NCBI GenBank assembly: GCA_029268645.1
Contig: JAQWNI010000222.1
Coordinates: 1-48,742 of the forward strand
From: Myxococcota bacterium
Lineage (GTDB): Bacteria; Myxococcota_A; UBA9160; UBA4427
DNA: 48,742 nt
Reading direction: 5' to 3'
In this document: positions 30,981 to 39,337 of the stretch, one piece after another
Layout: every line of letters starts with the position of its first letter
Position numbering within the stretch: the stretch's first letter is position 1
Translations under genes and position numbers: made by a program
Notes under the pieces: model-generated
What the model was told of the DNA's origin: nothing
The model's database searches: none
What the model saw: only the letters and a program-made list of their open reading frames with translations

Positions 30981-32255
30981 TCAGTCTGTCCCAATTCGAT
31001 CGCGCCCCACGTAAGGGATCAGGGCTGAAGGAATCGCGATGCTGCCGTCCCGCTGTTGGTGAACTTCAAGGAGGGTTAGAAGGGCGCGCGCATTGGAAAT
31101 AGCCGTGCCATTCAAGGTGTGAAGTAGCTCGGGCTTTTTTTTGCCTTCTCGCCGGAAGCGGCATTGGAGCCGCCGTGCCTGGAAGTCCGTGCAATTTGAA
31201 GTGCTTGTGACTTCTCCCCAGCCTCCGGATTCACCCCGTCCCGGCATCCAGGCTTCGAGATCGTATTTCCGATAGGCCGGAGCCCCGAGGTCTCCGCTGG
31301 CGACATCGATCACTTGATAGGGAAATTCGAGAGCGTCAAACACTCTTTCTTCGATGCAGCGCAGCCTTTCCAGCTCGGCATCCGAGTCTTCCGGGCGGCA
31401 GAAGACAAACATTTCTGTTTTCGTGAACTGATGGACTCGGTATAACCCCCGACTCTCCCGCCCATGTGATCCGGCCTCTGTTCGGAAACAATGAGAAACC
31501 CCGGCGAGGCGAATGGGCAGGTCGGCTTCTTCAACGATTCGATCGCCGAGCATGCCCCCTAATGTGATCTCGGCAGTTCCTACGAGGCATAAGTCGTGGC
31601 CTTCGATGGAATAAATCTGAGTCTCTTCGCCGCGAGGATTAAATCCAATGTTTTGGACCACGGCTGGCTTGGCGACATCGGGTGTCACCGTAAGTGTGAA
31701 TCCTTCTTGCAAGAGCAGGTCGAGGGCGAACCGGGTGAGGGCAAAATCGAGGAGGACGGCTTCATTTTTGAGGTAATACCACTTTTGTCCGGCGACTCGG
31801 GCCCCGGCCTCGAAGTCGAGCAAGTCGTGTTTCTCTGCAAGGGCCAGATGATCGAGGGGCTGGAAGTCAAATTGGGGGGGGATGCCCGGTTTGACGACTC
31901 GGTAATCCTCTTCTCCGCCGATGGGGACATCGGGATGGATAAAATTCGGAAGCTTCATCATTTTGGCTTCGAGCAGACTTCGTTGCTCGCGAATCTGGTC
32001 ATCAAGGGCTGCAGATTGATCCTTGAGTCTTCGGCCAGCTTCCGCGTGGGCCTGTCGCTCTTCATCCGACAGAGGGCGTTTGCCGGACTTTTGATGATCG
32101 TTACGACGGCGGTTCAACTCGTTCGACTCGGTCAGCATCGCCGAGAGCTTTTCCTGCTCGGCGATGGCTCCGTCGACATCAGCTTCAATACGGCGGTGGC
32201 GACAACTCTCAAGGATGCTGTCGCGTTTTTCGCTGAGTTGTCGGGGATCGAGCAT
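30981..32255 (-). CDS. serS: Serine-tRNA ligase
   Basis: SerRS charges tRNA-Ser and also tRNA-Sec. The 424-residue protein starts MLDPRQLSEKRDSI, matching the usual MLDxRxLR beginning. The ATG at 32255 is thus chosen over an upstream in-frame start at 32294, although no strong ribosome site is visible. An N-terminal coiled-coil tRNA-binding arm (residues about 25-105) is followed by the class II core: motif 2 FRTEAGSHGRESRGLYRVHQ and motif 3 TLNGTAISNARALLTLLE. It lies directly upstream of selB and downstream of a terB-like gene on the same strand. Confidence 0.95.
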   Translation of the reverse strand: MLDPRQLSEKRDSILESCRHRRIEADVDGAIAEQEKLSAMLTESNELNRRRNDHQKSGKRPLSDEERQAHAEAGRRLKDQSAALDDQIREQRSLLEAKMMKLPNFIHPDVPIGGEEDYRVVKPGIPPQFDFQPLDHLALAEKHDLLDFEAGARVAGQKWYYLKNEAVLLDFALTRFALDLLLQEGFTLTVTPDVAKPAVVQNIGFNPRGEETQIYSIEGHDLCLVGTAEITLGGMLGDRIVEEADLPIRLAGVSHCFRTEAGSHGRESRGLYRVHQFTKTEMFVFCRPEDSDAELERLRCIEERVFDALEFPYQVIDVASGDLGAPAYRKYDLEAWMPGRGESGGWGEVTSTSNCTDFQARRLQCRFRREGKKKPELLHTLNGTAISNARALLTLLEVHQQRDGSIAIPSALIPYVGRDRIGTD

Positions 32256-32339
32256 GGGTCGCAAAGAGAAGCACAGAGGGGATGGGGGTGCCATCGAACC
32301 GGAGAGAAGTGCCGCTTACCCGGTCCTCTGAGCGCCGAA

Positions 32340-32810
32340 TCAGTTCGTTCGGGTGGCGGGCAGGCCGGCGAGCCCGAGGGTATCGAGACCCTGGATGCCG
32401 ATTCGCGCACAGATTTCTTCGATCATCGCGACCTCAGCTTCATCGAGGACTTCGTCGGCCTTGGCGATCGCGATCCCGACTCGAACGATCAAGGCCGCTG
32501 CCTCGATGTCTTCCGAACAGCGCTCGACCGCGTCAAGGGCATATTCTTTCCCAGCCTCGTAGTCGCTTCGCATCCGATCGATGAATCCCGTGTAGAACGA
32601 CAGGGCGAGATCCAGATCGAAGAATCGCAGTGCCTCGCTCTCTTGGATCACCGTTTGAACCATCAGGCTTTCTTTGAGGGATTGCTGTTGATCTGCGAGG
32701 GCCGTGAGCGCTCCCGCGGCCATTGCGCCTTCAAGAAGGACTCGGTCTTCGACATGCAGAATCTCATGCGTGAGACGGGCGTGTTCGGAAGTGCGAGGCG
32801 CGTTGGACAT
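32340..32810 (-). CDS. TerB-like domain protein
   Basis: The 156-residue protein is helical and fits the TerB (tellurite resistance B-like) fold. The pattern includes RMRSDYEAGKEYALDAVERC, AALIVRVGIAIAKADEVLDE and EVAMIEEICARIGI, with the acidic ADxxLDExE segment typical of the family. The biochemical role of stand-alone TerB proteins is unclear. The ATG at 32810 has GGAG six bases upstream and lies 14 bases after the stop of the YqgE-like gene, so the two are probably co-transcribed, possibly with serS and selB downstream. Confidence 0.75.
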   Translation of the reverse strand: MSNAPRTSEHARLTHEILHVEDRVLLEGAMAAGALTALADQQQSLKESLMVQTVIQESEALRFFDLDLALSFYTGFIDRMRSDYEAGKEYALDAVERCSEDIEAAALIVRVGIAIAKADEVLDEAEVAMIEEICARIGIQGLDTLGLAGLPATRTN

Positions 32811-32824
32811 GATGAACTCCGTTT

Positions 32825-33622
32825 TTACAGCCGGACTAGAGGGTGTTCGACGATAGTAGCCAACCGGCTGATCTCCGGATTCCCCTCCCGTGGAACCGCC
32901 AATTCCTCCAGGGGATTCGAGGCGCGAACCTGAGTGCCTTCGTGTTCGAACACAAGGCGCTCCCATAGACTTTCCTCAGAACCGCCGAAGATAGCGTCCG
33001 GCTGGGCAGGGGTGAGGTGCCAATCACCCCGTGCAATTTCAGCGTCGAGTTGGCCTGGACCCCAGCCCGCGTAGCCAAGATAGGCTCGGAAGCGGTTGCT
33101 GGAGAGTTGGCCTTCCAATACTTCGACTAGGGCTTCGTGATCGCCGAAAACATAGACGTCTGCAAGGACTCGCTTGGACTTGGGGGGGTCGGTGTCCGCT
33201 CTCATCAAGAACGCAATTAGCTGAGTCTGCACCGGTCCACCGAGAAAGACACGGTCGCCTCGGTTCGCCCACTGGCGGGTGGTGGGCAGGGCTTCCTGCA
33301 GGCTCAAGTCCGTGGGTCGATTGATGATCAGACCCATCGCGCCCTCAGCTGAGTGTTCAAGTAAGAGAATCACGCTGCGGCCGAAGACGGGGCCCCGAAG
33401 CGTCCTCGCCGCAATCAGGAGTTGAACCTTGCTCTCTGAATCCGGGATGCGCCCCGCTCGGGACTGCGCGGACCCTTGAAAGTCTTGCTGGCCGTCAACG
33501 GTTTCGAGTTCGATGAGTTCGAAACCTTCCGTCGAGACGTCACCGCACCCGATCATCCACGCGCAGAGGGCCCCGAGGGCGATCATTCCGAGCCTCAACC
33601 GAAACCGAGATGAGAAAAGCAT
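32825..33622 (-). CDS. YqgE/AlgH (UPF0301) family protein with lipoprotein signal
   Basis: The C-terminal 190 residues match YqgE/AlgH: VQLLIAARTLRGPVFGRSVI, LLEHSAEGAMGLIINRPTDL, VFLGGPVQTQLIAFL, RAYLGYAGWGPGQLDAEIAR, GDWHLTPAQPDAIF. Unlike the usual cytosolic proteins of about 187 residues, this 265-residue form begins with a basic start, a hydrophobic stretch and a lipobox-like WMIGC (Cys near residue 26), then a spacer of about 45 residues. It is therefore probably a membrane-anchored lipoprotein. AGGGAG lies just before the ATG at 33622. Family function is poorly known. Confidence 0.85.
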   Translation of the reverse strand: MLFSSRFRLRLGMIALGALCAWMIGCGDVSTEGFELIELETVDGQQDFQGSAQSRAGRIPDSESKVQLLIAARTLRGPVFGRSVILLLEHSAEGAMGLIINRPTDLSLQEALPTTRQWANRGDRVFLGGPVQTQLIAFLMRADTDPPKSKRVLADVYVFGDHEALVEVLEGQLSSNRFRAYLGYAGWGPGQLDAEIARGDWHLTPAQPDAIFGGSEESLWERLVFEHEGTQVRASNPLEELAVPREGNPEISRLATIVEHPLVRL

Positions 33623-33763
33623 GGAACTCCCTGCTGGCGTGGGGGAACTCCGGGCGCGAAGCAAAACCCGACATCCCCTCATTTAAAGGGTAACCCGTGA
33701 TATCTTCGGGGGCGAAAAGGTCGACATTTGTGATCTCGCGTCGGGTGTAAAAGAGGAAGAGAG

Positions 33764-34906
33764 ATGGGCGGTCCCCTGGCAGGCATGAAGATCATCGAGC
33801 TGGCGGGTTTGGGCGCACTCCCCTACGGCTCGCTCAGGCTCGCCGACATGGGGGCAGAAATTGTGCGGGTTGAGCGTTTGAGCGATGTGCCGGAAGAGCC
33901 GGTCGCGGGGCCTCACAATTTTTGGGACCGCGGCCGACGATCAATCGGCGTCGACCTCAAGCACCCTGAAGGTGTGGAAACGGTTCTCTGTCTCGCTGAG
34001 CAGGCTGAAGTTTTTCTTGAGTCTTTCCGACCGGGCGTGGCGGAACGACTCGGATTGGGGCCCGAGGCACTTCTCGCGCGAAATCCGCGGATCGTTTACG
34101 GGCGGCTGACCGGCTGGGGACAAGACGGCCCCCTTGCCCAAGCAGCAGGCCACTCTCTTAACTACGAGGCCATCACCGGCGTGACCCATACCATCGGACC
34201 CCGCGGTGGCCCGCCTCTTCCGTTACTACAGATTCTTGGCGATTTCGCGGGGGGCGGTCTTCATCTTGCGTTCGGGGTGGTTTGCGCGGTTCTCGAAGCC
34301 CGCCAGAGCGGCCAGGGCCAAGTGGTCGACGGGGCGATGGTCGATGGCGTGATGTCCCTCATGTCGGTCTTTTATGGAATGCACTCGGCGGGTATCCATA
34401 CGGACGATCGCGGCTCAAATTTATTTGATGGCGGTGCGCCCTTCTACAACATCTATGAAACCAAAGATGGTGAATTCGTCAGCATTGCCCCAATCGAACC
34501 CCACTTCTACGCCCTATTGATCGAAAAATTAGGTCTCGACTCCAGCGCCTTGCCTGAGCAGAACGACCGTGAGCGCTGGCCCGAACTTCGCGCTCACTTT
34601 GAGGAGGCCTTTGCCACAAAAACGAGAGCGGAATGGGACGAGCTTCTTCTTGGTACAGACGCCTGCTACGCCCCTGTCCTTTCCCTCGCCGAAGTTGTTG
34701 AATACGAACATCACCGTCAGCGAGAGGCTTTTGTTGACCATGACCCGATGCCAGAGTTAAGGCCTTCGCCCAGGCTTTCGCGTACGCCCGGAACACCGGG
34801 CCCGTCTCCCGAGTACAAGGGCGCCAATACGGTCGCCGTTCTCGAATCGGCCGGTTATTCAGCGAAAGAGATCGAAGCCCTGCGCAGAGCCGGTGCCGTT
34901 CGATGA
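33764..34906 (+). CDS. Alpha-methylacyl-CoA racemase-like family III CoA-transferase
   Basis: This 380-residue protein belongs to the CaiB/BaiF fold and is closest to alpha-methylacyl-CoA racemases, which epimerise 2-methyl-branched acyl-CoAs before beta-oxidation. It shows LAGMKIIELAGLGALPYG, TGWGQDGPLAQAAGH with the catalytic His130, LLQILGDFAGGGLHLAFG with Asp160, VVDGAMVDGVMSL, GSNLFDGGAPFYNIYE and LLGTDACYAPVLSL. In mycobacterial MCR the residue after the catalytic His is Asp; here it is Ser131. The start has a GAGGAAGAGAG purine tract just upstream. Racemase substrates fit the acyl-CoA catabolic genes further along. Confidence 0.88.
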   Translation: MGGPLAGMKIIELAGLGALPYGSLRLADMGAEIVRVERLSDVPEEPVAGPHNFWDRGRRSIGVDLKHPEGVETVLCLAEQAEVFLESFRPGVAERLGLGPEALLARNPRIVYGRLTGWGQDGPLAQAAGHSLNYEAITGVTHTIGPRGGPPLPLLQILGDFAGGGLHLAFGVVCAVLEARQSGQGQVVDGAMVDGVMSLMSVFYGMHSAGIHTDDRGSNLFDGGAPFYNIYETKDGEFVSIAPIEPHFYALLIEKLGLDSSALPEQNDRERWPELRAHFEEAFATKTRAEWDELLLGTDACYAPVLSLAEVVEYEHHRQREAFVDHDPMPELRPSPRLSRTPGTPGPSPEYKGANTVAVLESAGYSAKEIEALRRAGAVR

Positions 34907-34922
34907 ATTTTCTGCCCCGAGT

Positions 34923-34950
34923 GATCGGTTCAAATCTCACGATCTTTTTT
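34923..34950 (+). terminator. Possible weak terminator after the racemase-like gene
   Basis: GATCG (34923-34927) pairs with CGATC (34940-34944) around a 12-base loop, followed directly by six T. The stem is short, so it may be a weak terminator or attenuator before the epoxide hydrolase gene. Confidence 0.35.
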
Positions 34951-34985
34951 GTCAGATCGCATTCGCGATCAGTAAGGAGTGCCTC

Positions 34986-36128
34986 ATGAGCGATATCCAG
35001 CCGTTCCAGATTTCCGCGACGGATGAAGAACTCGACGACCTTCGACGGCGGCTGCGTGCCACTCGTTGGCCAGACAAAGAGACTGTTGACGATTGGTCTC
35101 AAGGGATTCCTCTGGAATACGTTCAGGAAGTTTGCGCCTATTGGGCTGAGGAATACGATTGGCGAGCTCGCGAAGCCCATCTCAATTCATTTCCGCAGTT
35201 TCGAACTGAAGTCGATGGATTTGGCCTTCACTTCATACACGTCAAGTCTCCGGAGGCGAACGCGTTGCCGCTCGTCATGAGCCATGGCTGGCCGGGCTCT
35301 ATCGTAGAATTTCACAAGGTGATCGGTCCTTTGAGCGACCCGGTTGCCCATGGTGGAGACGCCGCCGATGCTTTCGACGTAGTTTGCCCCTCCCTCCCTG
35401 GGTATGGCTTTTCAGACAAACCACAATCCGCTGGGTTCGGGACGGCCAAGATCGCAGATCTTTTTGCTGGATTGATGGGGAAGCTTGGCTACGAGAAGTA
35501 TGTCGCTCAGGGTGGAGACTGGGGCAGTATGGTGACCAATCAAATCGGGATCCGTGACCTCGACCACTGCCTCGGAATTCATCTCAATATGCCGATTGTC
35601 GCTCCGGATCCGGAGACCATGTCGGATTTGACAGCGCTCGAGCAAGGGGCGCTCGCGTCGATGCAACACTATCAAGACAAGGATTCGGGATATTCTAAGC
35701 AGCAAAGCACGCGGCCCCAATCGCTGACCTACGGACTAACGGATTCTCCGTCTGGTCAAGCAGCTTGGATTCTAGAGAAGTATTGGGCTTGGACGGACTG
35801 CGATGGACATCCTGAAAAAGTCCTGACTCGCGACGAGCTGTTAGACAACGTGATGATGTACTGGCTACCGGCTACGGCAGCCAGTTCGGCTCGTCTCTAC
35901 TGGGAAAGTTTCGGAGCAGAGCCGGCTCTCATGGAAGAAGTCAACGTGAAGGCCGGTTGCAGTATTTTTCCCAAGGAAATTTTCCGCAGTTCACGTCGGT
36001 GGGCCGAGATGAAATTCAAGAATCTTGTCCATTGGAACGAGCTAGAGCGTGGCGGTCACTTCGCTGCATTCGAGCAACCCGAAACCTTTGTGGAAGAGCT
36101 CCGTACCTGTTTTCGTAATATGAGGTAA
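34986..36128 (+). CDS. Epoxide hydrolase (microsomal/juvenile-hormone type)
   Basis: The 380-residue alpha/beta hydrolase opens epoxides to diols. It has the N-terminal EHN domain (FQISATDEELDDLRRRLRATRWPD, then WAEEYDWRAREAHLNSFPQF), the oxyanion-hole HGWPGS, the nucleophile aspartate in AQGGDWGSM, and the catalytic histidine in ERGGHFAAFEQPE near the C-terminus. The ATG at 34986 has AAGGAG six bases upstream. The substrate is unknown. Its neighbours, a racemase-like enzyme and acyl-CoA enzymes, suggest degradation of terpenoid or other lipophilic compounds. Confidence 0.93.
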   Translation: MSDIQPFQISATDEELDDLRRRLRATRWPDKETVDDWSQGIPLEYVQEVCAYWAEEYDWRAREAHLNSFPQFRTEVDGFGLHFIHVKSPEANALPLVMSHGWPGSIVEFHKVIGPLSDPVAHGGDAADAFDVVCPSLPGYGFSDKPQSAGFGTAKIADLFAGLMGKLGYEKYVAQGGDWGSMVTNQIGIRDLDHCLGIHLNMPIVAPDPETMSDLTALEQGALASMQHYQDKDSGYSKQQSTRPQSLTYGLTDSPSGQAAWILEKYWAWTDCDGHPEKVLTRDELLDNVMMYWLPATAASSARLYWESFGAEPALMEEVNVKAGCSIFPKEIFRSSRRWAEMKFKNLVHWNELERGGHFAAFEQPETFVEELRTCFRNMR

Positions 36129-36158
36129 TAGAGAAGGCGAGGGGTGCGAACCGGACCG

Positions 36159-36183
36159 CCGCAGATTTGGAGACCGTCTGCGG
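36159..36183. terminator. Hairpin between convergent genes
   Basis: A perfect 7-bp stem, CCGCAGA (36159-36165) and TCTGCGG (36177-36183), lies midway between the converging epoxide hydrolase and ABC exporter stops. It has no T-tract on either side, but its position suits a bidirectional terminator. Confidence 0.4.
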
Positions 36184-36201
36184 GGATTAGAGGAACCAGA
36201 A

Positions 36202-37974
36202 TCAGGGCGAAGTGGTCTCGACAAACTGGCTTGAGAAAAGGTTCCTGTAGTCTTGTGAGTGATCAACAAGTTCACTGTGAGTGCCGCTTGCCTTGACCAC
36301 GCCATCTTGAATGAGGATCACTCGGTCGGCGTCCACGATCGTAGAGAGCCGATGAGCGACCATGATGACGGTGGGTTTGTAGTCGAGCTCTTTTAAGGCG
36401 GCTTTGATCCAGCTCTCGTTTTCGGAGTCGAGGGCGCTAGTGGCCTCGTCGAGGATCAGGACTCTGGGGCGTCGAAGTAGCGCGCGCGCGATGGCCAGAC
36501 GCTGACGTTGCCCGCCCGAGAGTGTGACGCCATGGTCTCCGAGCACCGTCTGGATGCCCTCCACCTGACGTTCGATAAATTCATGTGCATTGACGTTTTT
36601 CAATGCTGTGTGGACGCTCTCCACTTCGGCACCCTCGCTGCCGAACAGGACGTTATCTTCGATGCTACGTGAGAAAATCGAGGGATCTTGCTGTACAAGG
36701 ACCACCTGTTTTCGTAGCCACTGCGTATCGAGTTCCCTCAAGTTGTGACCATCAAAGAGGACCTCGCCTTGATCGGGATCGTAGAACCGGACGATCAGAT
36801 TCCCGATGGTCGATTTGCCCATTCCAGAGGGACCCGCGACGGCTAGAAATTCCCCCGGCGGAATGCGGAGATTCAGCCCTCGCAAAATGGGCACATCGGG
36901 GCGACTCGGGTAGTTGAAGCAGATGTCTCTCATTTCGATTTCGCCGTGAGCGGCGCTGGGGCATAGAACACCACTTTCTGGGCGGAGGGGAGAACGCCGG
37001 AGGAGTTCAAAGAGGCGATCGGTAGCCCCGTGAATCCGCATAATTTCCCCCGAAACAACAGAAAGGTTCCGAAATGAGCGCACCACCAATCCCGCGTAGA
37101 TGATGAAGGTCACCAGTTCTCCGGAGGTGAGACGGCCGGAGACGATGAGGCTGCCGCCAAGCCAGATTCCGATCACGATTCCCGCTTCGGCAGAAAAAGC
37201 TCCGAGCGCTTCCAGCATGGCACTGGCCCGCGCTCGAAAATCTCCGGTGAGGATGACTTGGTCGATCTTTCGGTCAAGCCGCGCATGTTCGACATCTTCG
37301 CGGCTAAAGGCTCGAATGGTTCGAATTGCTTTGAGCGTTTCGAGATTGACAGCCCCAAGAAATGCATTTTGTCGGGCTTCCTTGGACTGCCGAACTTGCA
37401 GAAAGCGCCCAAGAAAGGATGTCATCAGGGCGAGCAGAGGAACGACTGCGATGACGACGATCGAGAGAATCGGAGTCGTATAAACCATGAGGGGCACGGC
37501 ACAAATCGCGAGCAGGCCGAACCGTATACCGTCTGGGATGACCAAGGAGAAGAGTTGGCCAATTTGCTGTGAGTCTCCTAGGGCCCTTGCATTCAGCTCG
37601 GCGGTGTTCTCCTCATCGAAGAATCCAATTTCTTGTTTGAGCAAATTTGTTTGTACCGCCGAGGTAATTCGCAGGCTGGTTCTGCGCGCCGCTCCATCGA
37701 ACAAGTAGGCCCGAAAGTAATTGGCGGGCAGGTCAAGAAAAAGCACGGCCAGCAACAAGTAGGACCAATTTTGGATTAGAGAGGCATCCGAAACTTCGAT
37801 GCCTTGGTCAATGATGATGCGTATGATCTGGGGGTAGATGAGAGATAGCGAGAGACTCACCAAGATGCAGAGTGTGGCAACGAGGATACGTCCGCGCTGC
37901 GGAGCCATGAATGGCCACACGCGTGCGGTTAACTCGCGGAAAGCTCGAGCGACTGATGTCGACTCTTCGAGCAA
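36202..37974 (-). CDS. ABC exporter, fused permease and ATPase (MsbA-like)
   Basis: The 590-residue half-transporter has an N-terminal six-span exporter domain (residues about 20-320) and an ATPase with Walker A GPSGMGKST, Q-loop VLVQQDPSIF, signature LSGGQRQRLAIARALL, Walker B VLILDEATSALDSE and H-loop VAHRLST. Such type I exporters flip lipids or export drugs or peptides, and the substrate here is unknown. The start is a TTG at 37974 with a GAGGGA a few bases upstream; an ATG 21 codons inside would cut into the N-terminal region. Confidence 0.9.
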   Translation of the reverse strand: MLEESTSVARAFRELTARVWPFMAPQRGRILVATLCILVSLSLSLIYPQIIRIIIDQGIEVSDASLIQNWSYLLLAVLFLDLPANYFRAYLFDGAARRTSLRITSAVQTNLLKQEIGFFDEENTAELNARALGDSQQIGQLFSLVIPDGIRFGLLAICAVPLMVYTTPILSIVVIAVVPLLALMTSFLGRFLQVRQSKEARQNAFLGAVNLETLKAIRTIRAFSREDVEHARLDRKIDQVILTGDFRARASAMLEALGAFSAEAGIVIGIWLGGSLIVSGRLTSGELVTFIIYAGLVVRSFRNLSVVSGEIMRIHGATDRLFELLRRSPLRPESGVLCPSAAHGEIEMRDICFNYPSRPDVPILRGLNLRIPPGEFLAVAGPSGMGKSTIGNLIVRFYDPDQGEVLFDGHNLRELDTQWLRKQVVLVQQDPSIFSRSIEDNVLFGSEGAEVESVHTALKNVNAHEFIERQVEGIQTVLGDHGVTLSGGQRQRLAIARALLRRPRVLILDEATSALDSENESWIKAALKELDYKPTVIMVAHRLSTIVDADRVILIQDGVVKASGTHSELVDHSQDYRNLFSSQFVETTSP

Positions 37975-38063
37975 GTTTCCCTCCCTCTTGAGCGTCGCCG
38001 ACCTGTTATTCGAGACGGCGAGTCCGATGGTTGTAAGGTCGGCGCAGAGGCTATCAGACCCTG

Positions 38064-38090
38064 AAAAAAGCTGCCCCGCCCTTCTGGGGC
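38064..38090 (-). terminator. Rho-independent terminator after the nitronate monooxygenase-like gene
   Basis: On the minus strand GCCCC (38090-38086) pairs with GGGGC (38077-38073), followed three bases later by TTTTTT (38069-38064). It lies 68 bases downstream of the gene's stop and upstream of the ABC exporter gene. Confidence 0.5.
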
Positions 38091-38157
38091 GCGGCGGTCT
38101 CGATCAAACGTGGGCTTGAGCTTTGCGGGTCGCCGCGTTGGACGAGGCAGGAGGCGT

Positions 38158-39276
38158 TCAGACGTCCGCGATGTCGTCGAGGCGCGCCATGGTATCCGCG
38201 TACCCTTCCACGAGTTCCTGCATGACGCGCCGGACCGATTTGACTTCGTTCATGGACCCCACGATCTGGCCGACAAAGTAGTTGCTGAGCTGGCGAGAGC
38301 CTTCGACTTTATGAGCCGTTCTTCGGATTCGAGCCTGGGCTTCACGAACGAGGCGTGGCTGCAGGGGCATGGGAAGCGGGTCAGGGTTAGCGGGATCTTC
38401 CCAGGCATCCGTCCAGGCGCTGCGGAGCTGCCTAGCGGGTTTTCCGGTCAGCGATCGACTCCGCAAGGTATCGCTTGAGCCCGCTGCCAGGAATTTTTCC
38501 TTGACCACGGGTTCTGTTTCGGCCTCTTCTGTCGTGAGCCATAAAGAGCCGCACCAGACGCCCTGGGCTCCCAAGGCCAGCGAGGCGGTTACTTGGCGAC
38601 CATTGCCGATGCCTCCCGCGGCGAGGACGGGAATCGGCGCCACCGCGTCGACCACCTCAGGGACTAAAACCATGGTTGAGACCAGTCCTGTATGCCCGCC
38701 CGCCTCGTACCCTTGGGCGATGATGAGGTCGACCCCCGCTTCCGCATGGCGCCGGGCGTGTTCGACGGTCCCGGCGAGGGCGGCGACTTTTACTCCGTGA
38801 CGTCGGCCTTCCTCAATCATCCACTCTGGGGGTGGGCCGAGGGCACTGGCGATCAGCTTGATCTTGCGGCTGAAGAGATATTCGATGAGCTCCCGCTGAC
38901 TCTCGTATCCAACTTGAAATTCACGGGGGAGTGTGACGTCCTCGGGAAGCGGTGGGACGCCATGGTCCCGAAGGAGTTGTTCGAGAAAAGCAGCGTGCTC
39001 GGTGGGGATCCGGCGGTCGAGTTCCTTTTCATCGAAACCGCCCTGGTCGCTGCCGGCGAATTTGCTGGGAAGAAGAAGGTCGACTCCATACGGTTTGTCG
39101 CCGATTTGCTTCTCGATCCAATTGATTTCCTTTTCCACATTCCGAACCGAGTGGCCTGCCACACCCAAAACGCCGAGGCCCCCCGCTTTCGATACGCCGG
39201 CGACGACGTCTCGACAGTGGGTGAAGGCAAAAATAGGGAATTCGAGTCCAAGTTCTTGGGCCAGCGGTGTCTGCAT
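38158..39276 (-). CDS. Nitronate monooxygenase-like (2-nitropropane dioxygenase) FMN enzyme
   Basis: The 372-residue protein is a TIM-barrel flavoenzyme of the NMO/NPD family. It has QELGLEFPIFAFTH at the start, AALAGTVEHARRHAEAGVDL, the catalytic histidine in YEAGGHTGLVSTM, and the FMN phosphate loop PVLAAGGIGNGRQVTASLAL and ALGAQGVWCGSLWL. Many members with unknown substrates occur in lipid or aromatic degradation clusters. The ATG has AAGGA five bases upstream. It is downstream of two acyl-CoA dehydrogenase genes on the same strand, 61 bases after the nearer one. Confidence 0.85.
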   Translation of the reverse strand: MQTPLAQELGLEFPIFAFTHCRDVVAGVSKAGGLGVLGVAGHSVRNVEKEINWIEKQIGDKPYGVDLLLPSKFAGSDQGGFDEKELDRRIPTEHAAFLEQLLRDHGVPPLPEDVTLPREFQVGYESQRELIEYLFSRKIKLIASALGPPPEWMIEEGRRHGVKVAALAGTVEHARRHAEAGVDLIIAQGYEAGGHTGLVSTMVLVPEVVDAVAPIPVLAAGGIGNGRQVTASLALGAQGVWCGSLWLTTEEAETEPVVKEKFLAAGSSDTLRSRSLTGKPARQLRSAWTDAWEDPANPDPLPMPLQPRLVREAQARIRRTAHKVEGSRQLSNYFVGQIVGSMNEVKSVRRVMQELVEGYADTMARLDDIADV

Positions 39277-39337
39277 GCTTTTCCTTCATCGCAGCCCTCT
39301 TCATGAGTGGGCTCTTTGGGCGGAGTGTGAAGCAGGG

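Noticed and set aside
34148-34162. Ser in place of Asp after the catalytic His of the racemase-like protein, first taken as loss of the catalytic aspartate
   Set aside because: In the mycobacterial enzyme the catalytic pair is the His of GHDINY and the Asp of GDFGGG; both are kept here (His130 and Asp160), so activity is not excluded.
34921-34950. GGTTCAAATC stretch resembling a tRNA T-arm
   Set aside because: No acceptor, D or anticodon arm can be folded around it, and the flanking GATCG/CGATC pair with a T-run explains it better as a weak terminator.
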